Positions 36,351-42,829 of a stretch of 64,000 nt of DNA are shown here, in pieces; the stretch's first letter is position 1, and every line of letters starts with the position of its first letter. The DNA comes from Myxococcus stipitatus DSM 14675 (GTDB lineage Bacteria > Myxococcota > Myxococcia > Myxococcales > Myxococcaceae). Made by a program: the position numbers and the translations under genes. Location: contig NC_020126.1 of the NCBI RefSeq assembly GCF_000331735.1, positions 744,001 to 808,000 of the forward strand. The letters run 5' to 3'. A model generated the notes under the pieces. The model was given only the letters and a program-made list of their open reading frames with translations. It had not been told where the DNA came from and did no database searches.

Positions 36351-37805
36351 CTACTCCAACAGCCGCGTAAAGCGGGAGGCCATTTCCTGCAGTTTCCCGC
36401 GATACGGCGGGAAGAACACCGCGACCATGGACTTCATCCACTGAACCGACACGGCCCGCTCATGGCTGAAGGTCCGGAAGCCGTAGAGGCCGTGATAGTT
36501 GCCCAGGCCACTCATGCCCACCCCGCCAAAGGGGAGGTGGGGGTTGGCCACGTGGACCAGGACGTTGTTGACGACGGCTCCGCCGGACGTCGTGTGGCGG
36601 AACACGTCCTCGATGGCTCGCTTGTCCTCGCTGAAGACATAGAGGGCCAGCGGCTTGTCGCCCCGCTGGATGTGCGCGTACACCTCGTCGCGCGAGCGGT
36701 ACGTCATCACCGGCAGCACCGGGCCGAAAATCTCCCCCGACATGATGGCCATGTCCGGCGTCACGTCCGTCAGCACGGTGGGCGCGATGTAGCGCGAGGG
36801 CCCGTCCGCCACCCCGCCCACCTCCGCCTTCGCCCCCGCCGCCACGGAGCGGTCCACCAGGTCCTTCACCCGCCGCCACGCCACGGTGTCCACCAGCCGG
36901 GAGAAGTCCGCGCTCGCCTGTCGCTCCGCCTCCGTCGCGCCGTAGAAGCGGGTGATGACGGCCTTGAGCGCGTCCACCAGCGCCTGCTTGCGCGACTCAT
37001 GGACGAAGACGTAGTCGGGCGCGACACACGTCTGGCCGCCGTTGAGGAACTTGCCCCACGCGAGCCGCTCCGCCGTCGCCTGGAGGTCCGCTGACTCGTC
37101 GACGATGGCGGGCGACTTGCCGCCCAGCTCCAGCGTCACGCTGGACAGGTGCTTCGCCGCGGCCTCCATCACCTTGCGGCCGATGCGCGGGTTGCCGGTG
37201 AAGAAGAGGTGGTCGAAGGGCAGCTCCAAGAGCGCCTCCGCCGTCTCCGCGCCGCCCTCGAAGAGGGCCACTTCGTTCTCCGGGAAGATGTCCCGCACCA
37301 GGCGGGCCAGGAAGCGCGAGGTGTTGGGGGTCTTCTCGCTGGGCTTGCACACCACGGTGTTGCCCGCGGCGATGGCGGCGATGAGCGGCGCCAGCATGAG
37401 CTGGAAGGGGTAGTTCCACGGCGCGAGAATCAGCACCACGCCGCGCGCCTCGTAGCGCACGTGCGACGACGAGCCCGCGAGCAAGAGGGGCGTCCCCACC
37501 CGCGTGGGCTTCATCCACGAGGACAGGTGCTTCACCGTGTGGTTCAGCTCCTCCAGCGTGGGATGGATTTCCGTCAGCTCCACCTCGAGCGCGGGCTTGC
37601 GGAAGTCGCGGTGGATGGCCTCCGCCAGCTCCCCCCGGCGGGCGATGATGGCCTCGCGCAGCCGCTTGAGCCGGGTGATGCGCTCGGCGGCCGTGCTGCG
37701 CGACATCGCCCAGCGGTGCGCGCGCTGGGCCTCGAACACGGCCTGGATGCGCGAGACGTCGACCTCGGGCTTCGACTCCGGAACAGCGGGCACGAGCTCC
37801 AGCAT
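36351..37805 (-). CDS. Aldehyde dehydrogenase, class-3-like (copy 2)
   Basis: 484 residues from ATG 37805 (AGGAG seven bases upstream); the frame stays open upstream into the tetR gene but without a start signal. The same motifs as the downstream paralogue are present: LAPWNYPFQLMLAPLIAAI, CKPSEKTPNTS, FTGNPRIGR, LELGGKSPAIVD and catalytic Cys in NGGQTCVAPDY. The two proteins align along nearly their whole length, so this is a tandem duplication that has diverged. It starts 23 bp after the tetR stop, so the operon order is tetR-ALDH-ALDH. Confidence 0.94.
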   Translation of the reverse strand: MLELVPAVPESKPEVDVSRIQAVFEAQRAHRWAMSRSTAAERITRLKRLREAIIARRGELAEAIHRDFRKPALEVELTEIHPTLEELNHTVKHLSSWMKPTRVGTPLLLAGSSSHVRYEARGVVLILAPWNYPFQLMLAPLIAAIAAGNTVVCKPSEKTPNTSRFLARLVRDIFPENEVALFEGGAETAEALLELPFDHLFFTGNPRIGRKVMEAAAKHLSSVTLELGGKSPAIVDESADLQATAERLAWGKFLNGGQTCVAPDYVFVHESRKQALVDALKAVITRFYGATEAERQASADFSRLVDTVAWRRVKDLVDRSVAAGAKAEVGGVADGPSRYIAPTVLTDVTPDMAIMSGEIFGPVLPVMTYRSRDEVYAHIQRGDKPLALYVFSEDKRAIEDVFRHTTSGGAVVNNVLVHVANPHLPFGGVGMSGLGNYHGLYGFRTFSHERAVSVQWMKSMVAVFFPPYRGKLQEMASRFTRLLE

Positions 37806-37828
37806 GGCTTGCTCCTGGGTGGGGTGTT

Positions 37829-38509
37829 TCAGCGGGACTCGAGCCCGCGCAAGAGGGTGGTGAGCGCCGCCGTCAATTCGGCGGTGAAGTCGACGCGCAA
37901 GGGCGCCATGTGCTGGGCGGCGAGCACCTCGCGCGCCACGGGGGCCACGTCCGCCATCTGTCGCAGGCCCGTCACCAGGGCGTGCAGGTGGACCAGGAAG
38001 CGCGCGCCTTCTCCCGCGTGCAGGAAGGGCAGCTTCGCCTCCAGCGTCGCGCCCGTGCGCGACAGCGCCTCCAGCAGCCGCTCCTTGAACCTTCGCGCCT
38101 GCTCCACGGACACGTTCTGCTCCAGCACCGTCTGGAGGAGCGCGAGCAGCCGCGTCAGGGGCAGCTCTCCCTCCAGGGACCCGGCCACCGTGCGCGCCAG
38201 CCACGCCCCCGTCCACTCCGCGTCCGGCGAGGCGAGGTGGGCCTCCAGCCGCTCGAACCAGGAGAAGAGCAGGTCCTCCAGGAGCGCGAGGAACAGCGCC
38301 TCCTTCGTCGGGAAGTAGAGGAACACCGTGCCCTTGGCCAGCCCGGCGCGCTCCGCCACGTCCGCCATCTTCACCTGCGCGTAGGAGGTGGCCGCGTAGA
38401 GCGCCAAGGCCTCGTCGAGCAGCAGCCGCCGCCGCGCTTCCTTGTCCTCGTCCTTGCGCGCGCGCAGCGGGCCCGCCCGGCCCTCCTTCGCGCTCAGATT
38501 GCTGACCAT
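37829..38509 (-). CDS. TetR/AcrR-family repressor of the aldehyde dehydrogenase operon
   Basis: 226 residues. The N-terminal helix-turn-helix is clear: LLLDEALALYAATSYAQVKMADVAERAG split as LDEALALYAATSY then VKMADVAERAGLAKGTVFLY, with FPTKEALF after it. The C-terminal ligand domain is variable. The start codon lies inside one of three tandem palindromes (38503-38558), which strongly suggests autorepression and control of both the ALDH genes and the divergent PLD/GST genes. No good ribosome site precedes the ATG. An aldehyde or fatty acyl ligand is a guess from the target genes. Confidence 0.92.
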   Translation of the reverse strand: MVSNLSAKEGRAGPLRARKDEDKEARRRLLLDEALALYAATSYAQVKMADVAERAGLAKGTVFLYFPTKEALFLALLEDLLFSWFERLEAHLASPDAEWTGAWLARTVAGSLEGELPLTRLLALLQTVLEQNVSVEQARRFKERLLEALSRTGATLEAKLPFLHAGEGARFLVHLHALVTGLRQMADVAPVAREVLAAQHMAPLRVDFTAELTAALTTLLRGLESR

Positions 38510-38558
38510 GGGTCAGTGCTAAGTGACTCCGGGTCAGCAGTCAAGTGACTGGAGGTCA
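38503..38558. promoter_or_regulatory. Three tandem TGAC-N5-GTCA operators
   Basis: TGACCATGGGTCA (38503-38515), TGACTCCGGGTCA (38524-38536) and TGACTGGAGGTCA (38546-38558) share the palindrome TGACY-N3-RGTCA. They are spaced 21 and 22 bp, so they face the same side of the helix. The first covers the ATG of the tetR gene. They are very probably binding sites for that repressor. Confidence 0.85.
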
Positions 38559-38604
38559 GTTTTGGGGAGTGAACACTTCGCGGCCCCTGGAGAGTGGTGG
38601 GTGG

Positions 38605-39255
38605 ATGTGTGATGATAAGCGCATGCGACCCATCCAGGCGGAGCTGCTGTCCGGACGCGAGCTGTACCGGGAGGTGGTGCTGGAGAAGCTGCTCCACGCG
38701 CGCGAGTCGGTGTGGATTGCGACGGCGAACGTGAAGGCCATGTACGTGGAGTCGAAGGGGCGCTTCGTGCCGCTGGTGGAGGTGCTGGATGGGCTGGCGG
38801 CGAAGGGGCTCTCGCTGCGGCTGTTGCATGCGGAGCTGCCCAGCCGTCCGTTCCGGGCGGCGTTCGACGCGCGGGCGCGGCTGGTGGCCGGAGGGCTGGA
38901 GCTGAAGGTCTGCCCGCGCGTCCACTTCAAGGCGGTGGTGGTGGACGGGGCGTGGGCCTACCTGGGGAGCGCCAACCTCACGGGCGCGGGGCTGGGGGCG
39001 AAGGGCGACGCGGTGCGAAACTTCGAGCTGGGCTTCGTGACGGAGGATTTCGACGTCATCGACCGCGTGACGGCGCTCTACGAAGCGGTGTGGAGTGGGG
39101 CCGAGTGCCGGGCGTGCAGACTTCGCGCGGTGTGTCCGGACCCGATAATCCCCGCACCCACGAAGAAGGGTGGGATGCGAAGCTCTCGCGGCGCCGCGCG
39201 GTTGGGCAAGGCCCGCCGGCTCACGCGCCACACCTCGGAGCCCCGACGACGATGA
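38605..39255 (+). CDS. Phospholipase D-like protein with a single HKD motif
   Basis: About 216 residues if ATG 38605 is used (GGAGAG ten bases upstream); ATG 38623 is an alternative. The HKD motif is HFKAVVVDGAWAYLGSANLTG, split as HFKAVVVDG then AWAYLGSANLTG. It occurs once, so the active enzyme would be a dimer as in Nuc-type endonucleases. A C-terminal cluster CRACRLRAVC may bind metal. PLD-fold proteins cleave phosphodiesters in lipid or nucleic acid; the substrate is unknown. Its stop overlaps the GST start (ATGA), and its promoter lies next to the three TetR-type operators. Confidence 0.87.
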   Translation: MCDDKRMRPIQAELLSGRELYREVVLEKLLHARESVWIATANVKAMYVESKGRFVPLVEVLDGLAAKGLSLRLLHAELPSRPFRAAFDARARLVAGGLELKVCPRVHFKAVVVDGAWAYLGSANLTGAGLGAKGDAVRNFELGFVTEDFDVIDRVTALYEAVWSGAECRACRLRAVCPDPIIPAPTKKGGMRSSRGAARLGKARRLTRHTSEPRRR

Positions 39256-39857
39256 TGAAGCTCTACTTCGCCCAGAACACGCGTGCCACCCGGCCCCGCT
39301 GGTTGCTCGAGGAGCTGGGGGTTCCCTACGAGCTGGTGCCGGTGGACGTGCACCAGCGCGAGCACAAGACGCCCGAGTACCTGCGCATCCACCCCATGGG
39401 CTCCATGCCCGCGCTGGAGGATGACGGCCACGCCATCTTCGAGTCGGCGGCCATCCTGCTGCACGTGGCGGACAAGTTCCCGGAGAAGGGCTTCGCCCCG
39501 CTGGCGGGCACGGTGGAGCGCGCCGAGTACTACCAGTGGATGATGTTCTGCATGGCCACCATGGAGCCGCCCTTGTCCGCGTACTCCGCGCACAGCCGCT
39601 TCCTGCCGGAGGTGGACCGGGTGCCCGGCGAGGCGGAGCGCGGCAAGAAGCGCTTCACGGACATCGCGAAGATGCTGGAGGAGAAGCTCCAGGGGCGCAG
39701 CTTCATCGTGGGGGAGCGCTTCACCGCGGCGGACGTGGTGATGGCGTCCATCCTCAACTGGGGCGCGAGCATGGGGCTGCTCGAGGACTTCCCCGGCCTG
39801 CGCGCCTATGTGGCGCGGCAGATTTCGCGTCCGGCCGCGCGGCGCGCCGAGCAGTAG
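39252..39857 (+). CDS. Glutathione S-transferase family protein
   Basis: 201 residues with a thioredoxin-like N-terminal domain (KLYFAQNTRATRPRWLLEEL, HPMGSMPALED with the cis-Pro context, IFESAAILLHVAD) and an all-helical C-terminal domain (FTAADVVMASIL with the capping Asp). GSTs conjugate glutathione or act as peroxidases and isomerases. The ATG overlaps the stop of the PLD-like gene, so the two are translationally coupled. Sharing a control region with an aldehyde dehydrogenase operon suggests a detoxification role for lipid-derived aldehydes, which is inference. Confidence 0.92.
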   Translation: MMKLYFAQNTRATRPRWLLEELGVPYELVPVDVHQREHKTPEYLRIHPMGSMPALEDDGHAIFESAAILLHVADKFPEKGFAPLAGTVERAEYYQWMMFCMATMEPPLSAYSAHSRFLPEVDRVPGEAERGKKRFTDIAKMLEEKLQGRSFIVGERFTAADVVMASILNWGASMGLLEDFPGLRAYVARQISRPAARRAEQ

Positions 39858-39868
39858 TCGCCCTGGCG

Positions 39869-40762
39869 CTACGTGTCGTCGGACGGGGCTTCGTCGGAGG
39901 GGCCTTCGTTGGGGGGGGCTTCGTCGGAGGGGTCTTCGTCGGGGGCGGACGTCTTGCCCTGCTGGCGCTCGCGCCACGAACTGGGCGAGTCGCCCACGAG
40001 CTTGCGGAACAAGCTGCTGAAGTGCTGGAGCGACGCGCAGCCCACTTCCACCGCGATGGCGGTGAGCTTCATGTCCGTCTCCAGGAGCAGCGCCTGGGCC
40101 ATGCGCACCTGCACGGCGTTGAGCTCTGCCTGGAAGGAGGTGCGGGCCTCCTTCAGCCGCCGCTGGAGCGTGCGCTCGGACATGCCCATCTCGCGGGCCA
40201 CCTCCGTCAGGTGGATGTCCGGCAGCTTGCTCTTCATCACCTGATGCAGCTCGCGCAGGAGCGGGGACTGGCCGGTGGCCTCGGCCACCAGGTCATTGAG
40301 CTTGGACACCAGCGGCGCCGCGCGGCCTTCCGGCTGGCCCAGCCACCCCAGCGCGGACGCGGGGTCGGTGAACACCTTGCTGGGATAGGCCCCGGTGAGC
40401 AGCGTGTAGAAGCCGCCCACCACCGCGCCCGCCACGCCCTCGGGGCGCACCAGCGCCTGGCGCTGCACGGAGACGCCGAAGGACTTCTCCCGCGCTTGCA
40501 TGTACTTCACGAGCACCCCGAAGGCCGCGGGGTCCGCCGCCTCCAACCGGCGCGCGTCCACCAGCGAGGCATGGGGCGCCGCGGGGGCCAGCTCCACGTC
40601 GAGCACGTGCACGAGCCGGCGCACGTGGGCCTCGGACGGGCGGCCCCACAGGATGAAGCCGCACAGGTCCGCCGAGGCGTACCAGTGGAGGAAGCCCTCC
40701 CCGACTAGGTAGCGGCCGAGTGGGTCCTGGAAGTAATCGTCGACGCCGTCTGCCGATCGCAC
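39869..40762 (-). CDS. AraC-family transcription regulator
   Basis: About 297 residues from a GTG at 40762, which places the start inside the 3' end of the desaturase gene (57-bp overlap). The C-terminal two helix-turn-helix motifs are typical of AraC/XylS: LTEVAREMGMSERTLQRRLK and IAVEVGCASLQHFSSLFRK, ending GDSPSSWRERQ. The N-terminal domain has SLVDARRLEAADPAAFGVL and a final FTDPASALGWLG, resembling STAS/SpoIIAA-like folds. An acidic low-complexity tail (SAPDEDPSDEAPPNEGPSDE) is encoded by degenerate 15-18-bp repeats. Target genes are unknown; the desaturase is a candidate. Confidence 0.85.
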   Translation of the reverse strand: MRSADGVDDYFQDPLGRYLVGEGFLHWYASADLCGFILWGRPSEAHVRRLVHVLDVELAPAAPHASLVDARRLEAADPAAFGVLVKYMQAREKSFGVSVQRQALVRPEGVAGAVVGGFYTLLTGAYPSKVFTDPASALGWLGQPEGRAAPLVSKLNDLVAEATGQSPLLRELHQVMKSKLPDIHLTEVAREMGMSERTLQRRLKEARTSFQAELNAVQVRMAQALLLETDMKLTAIAVEVGCASLQHFSSLFRKLVGDSPSSWRERQQGKTSAPDEDPSDEAPPNEGPSDEAPSDDT

Positions 40763-41601
40763 GGCTCGGCAGAATAGCGCTTCGCCACCTTGACCACCCA
40801 CAAGGGATTGATGGGGGCCCGGGACGTCACCAGTTCCGGGCGCACCAGCGCCTTGCCGGACAGCTCCTGCGTCATGACCGGCAGCACCCGCCACGGCGCC
40901 TGGGGCTTCAGGTGGTGGGCCTGGTGGTAACCCGCATTGAAAAAGAACAGGTTGTACAGACGGGACGTGGACGTGGTGCCCAGGGCCCCCCGTTGGGTGG
41001 AGTCCGTCTCGAAGTGGGCCGCCAGGTTGAGCCAGTGGATGCAGAACTGGCCCACCAGGAGCACCCCCCACCAGGCCAGTCCCAGCGCGGGCCTCCAGAC
41101 GATGACGGCCAGGAGGGCGCCATCGACGATGAGGAAGTCCAGGACCAGCTCCGTCCGCTGGTGATGGCGGCGGGCCCAACGCCACACGTTGGCCACGGCC
41201 TCGAAGGGCCAGAACCACGGCGTCAGCGCCGAGCGCAGGCAATAGCGCAGGGCGCTTTCCCCCGGGCGGCGCTGGCCCCAGTCACCGGGGCCGTCGTTGA
41301 ACCGGTGGTGGTTGAAGTGGTGGATGAAGTAACCCCGATAGGGGAACCCACAGGCCATCCCCAGCGTCCTGGAGAAGAGCCAGTGCAGCGGGCGGGGACG
41401 CGCGATGGTGACGTGCATGTGGTTGTGCAGCACGGCGTAGTTCCAGAACAACACCGCCCAGCCGACCACGCACATCCCCACGCGGCCCCAGAGGCCCAGG
41501 TGGTCCCAGCTCAACAAGAAGGCGGGGAACCAGGCCCACCACAACGCGTGCACCGCGAGCTGCGGCAAATCGAGAGTGGGGGCGGCGAGGGGGCGATTCA
41601 T
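40705..41601 (-). CDS. Membrane fatty acid desaturase / hydroxylase-family protein
   Basis: 298 residues with several hydrophobic segments and the three His boxes of membrane di-iron enzymes: HNHMH near residue 60, HHFNHHRF near 95, and HQAHH near 225. These bind the iron pair that inserts double bonds or hydroxyls into acyl chains or carotenoids. The spacing suits the fatty acid desaturase family; the regiospecificity cannot be told. An AAGCGCTT site lies 51-67 bp upstream of the start. The AraC-type gene overlaps its 3' end. Confidence 0.9.
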   Translation of the reverse strand: MNRPLAAPTLDLPQLAVHALWWAWFPAFLLSWDHLGLWGRVGMCVVGWAVLFWNYAVLHNHMHVTIARPRPLHWLFSRTLGMACGFPYRGYFIHHFNHHRFNDGPGDWGQRRPGESALRYCLRSALTPWFWPFEAVANVWRWARRHHQRTELVLDFLIVDGALLAVIVWRPALGLAWWGVLLVGQFCIHWLNLAAHFETDSTQRGALGTTSTSRLYNLFFFNAGYHQAHHLKPQAPWRVLPVMTQELSGKALVRPELVTSRAPINPLWVVKVAKRYSAEPCDRQTASTITSRTHSAAT

Positions 41602-41651
41602 GAAGGGCCAAAGTAGGCCCGCCCCTGTTTGGCTGCTTCATTCCATACGCC

Positions 41652-41668
41652 AAGCGCTTGCGAAAACG
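41652..41668. promoter_or_regulatory. AAGCGCTT-GAAAACG site upstream of the desaturase gene
   Basis: AAGCGCTTGCGAAAACG combines the palindrome AAGCGCTT with GAAAACG. A near copy, AAGCGCTTGAAAACG, lies at 42303-42317 on the other side of the XRE regulator gene. It may be an operator for that regulator. Confidence 0.4.
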
Positions 41669-41794
41669 CGCAACCTCGAGCGTCGTCCCCCCATCCCTCT
41701 CAACCCGGGTCCACCCCGCCCCGGCGTCTGACTTCCGCCCGCTCCGCGCATGCCTCCGCGAGGAAGCAGCGCGTCGCGGGCACCGCGCCCACGC

Positions 41795-42154
41795 TCACGA
41801 CTCGAGCGCGTGGGCGACTTGTCCCAGGAGCCGCAGCTGAGGCGCATCCAGCTTGCGAACGGTGCGCAGGAGCCGGCGCACCTCGGGACGCTCGCGGTAC
41901 TCCGGCGGGTCCTCGGCGAGGGCGGGAGCGCCTTCGACGCCGGACATGCCGAGCAGCACGTCCGAGGAGCAGTTGAGAACCAGACACAGCTTCCTCAGCG
42001 TGCGGACGCTGGGGAGCATGTGTCCACGCTCCAGCCGTCCGTACACCTCGGTGGCGATACCCACGCGCTCGGCCACATCGGCCTGGGTGAGCTCCAGCCG
42101 CTGCCGCGCCGCGCGAACTGCATTTCCAATGATGGTGGCCAGTCGTTGTTCCAT
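41795..42154 (-). CDS. XRE-family helix-turn-helix regulator
   Basis: 119 residues from ATG 42154. Residues about 10-65 are a Cro/CI-type HTH: RAARQRLELTQADVAERVG, IATEVYGRLERGHMLPSVRT and LRKLCLVLNCSSDVLLG. The C-terminal 50 residues are helical and rich in Arg and Glu. An upstream extension to 42253 lacks support. Repeated AAGCGCTT-type sites flank the gene, one in front of the desaturase and one 150 bp upstream of this gene, consistent with regulation of both. Confidence 0.9.
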   Translation of the reverse strand: MEQRLATIIGNAVRAARQRLELTQADVAERVGIATEVYGRLERGHMLPSVRTLRKLCLVLNCSSDVLLGMSGVEGAPALAEDPPEYRERPEVRRLLRTVRKLDAPQLRLLGQVAHALES

Positions 42155-42275
42155 GGCGTGCGGAAACCTGTCGAAAAGAGGGTCTCTCCCCCCGCGCTCA
42201 GGCGGAGAGGTTCCGGGGAGAAGTGACTGCGGGTTCGGTGCCTCGTGGAACACAGACTACGGGTGGGGTCTGACA

Positions 42276-42292
42276 TTCCGGTGCATCCGGAA
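42276..42292. promoter_or_regulatory. TTCCGG-N5-CCGGAA dyad
   Basis: Perfect 6-bp inverted repeat with a 5-base spacer (TGCAT), about 120 bp upstream of the XRE regulator start and 10 bp from an AAGCGCTT site. A possible operator. Confidence 0.4.
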
Positions 42293-42302
42293 GGGCGTGC
42301 GA

Positions 42303-42317
42303 AAGCGCTTGAAAACG
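42303..42317. promoter_or_regulatory. Second AAGCGCTT-GAAAACG site
   Basis: AAGCGCTTGAAAACG matches the site at 41652-41668 apart from two extra bases there. It lies upstream of the XRE regulator gene. Confidence 0.4.
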
Positions 42318-42430
42318 GGGTCGCGTGAAGGCCCCGGCGGATGCGTGTGGAAGGCCGCGCGCGGCGGGCTTCGCGCGTGGGGTGGCGGGTGTCGTCGGCG
42401 GTGCCCGGGTGTGTCCTCGAATCGCCGCGC

Positions 42431-42447
42431 GGGGCCGAAAAATCGGC
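42431..42447. repeat. 17-bp dyad repeat upstream of pomY, copy 1
   Basis: GGGGCCGAAAAATCGGC, containing the inverted repeat GCCGA-AAAA-TCGGC. It is identical to the copy at 42661-42677 and stands out because of its A-rich centre in GC-rich DNA. Confidence 0.6.
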
Positions 42448-42660
42448 GCGCGGGCGTTCGTGGTGGATCAGCGGAGAGCGCGCCCGGCGCACGGGTGAGG
42501 ATGCATTCACCTGGAGCGCTGGAGGGCGTGCGTGGTGCGTCGCGTGGGGTTCACCGCGCGGACGTCCGATGGTGGACGTCGCCGCCTGCTCGGCCGCACT
42601 CGTGGTGGTGGTGAGGCGGGGGCCGCGTGGTGTTGAGCGTGGACAGCGGGGTTTGCGCTC

Positions 42661-42677
42661 GGGGCCGAAAAATCGGC
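42661..42677. repeat. 17-bp dyad repeat upstream of pomY, copy 2
   Basis: Identical to 42431-42447, 230 bp further on and about 150 bp before the pomY start. Function unknown; a protein-binding site is the likeliest explanation. Confidence 0.6.
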
Positions 42678-42829
42678 CTGCGCGGCGTTGTCAATGGACG
42701 GGCCGGGAGTTCACGGAAAAGCCCTGGTGTTTCCGTGGTTTACGAAGGCGGGACGTCTGACGTAGGGTGGGCGCCCCCCGGTGGGTCGGGGATGCACCGC
42801 GCTGCCTCGCGGGGAGGGCCGTTGAGGTC

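Larger units (their letters stand above)
42155..42829. other. Long intergenic region between XRE regulator and pomY
   Basis: 675 bases. Open frames exist on both strands but lack normal codon bias. The region holds the dyad at 42276-42292, the AAGCGCTT site at 42303-42317 and two identical 17-bp dyads at 42431 and 42661. It probably contains the pomYZX promoter; no clear -35/-10 was found. Confidence 0.6.

Noticed and set aside
42341-42760. 139-codon plus-strand frame in the pomY leader
   Set aside because: Composition is Arg/Trp/Gly-rich with poor codon bias, and it contains the repeated dyads.
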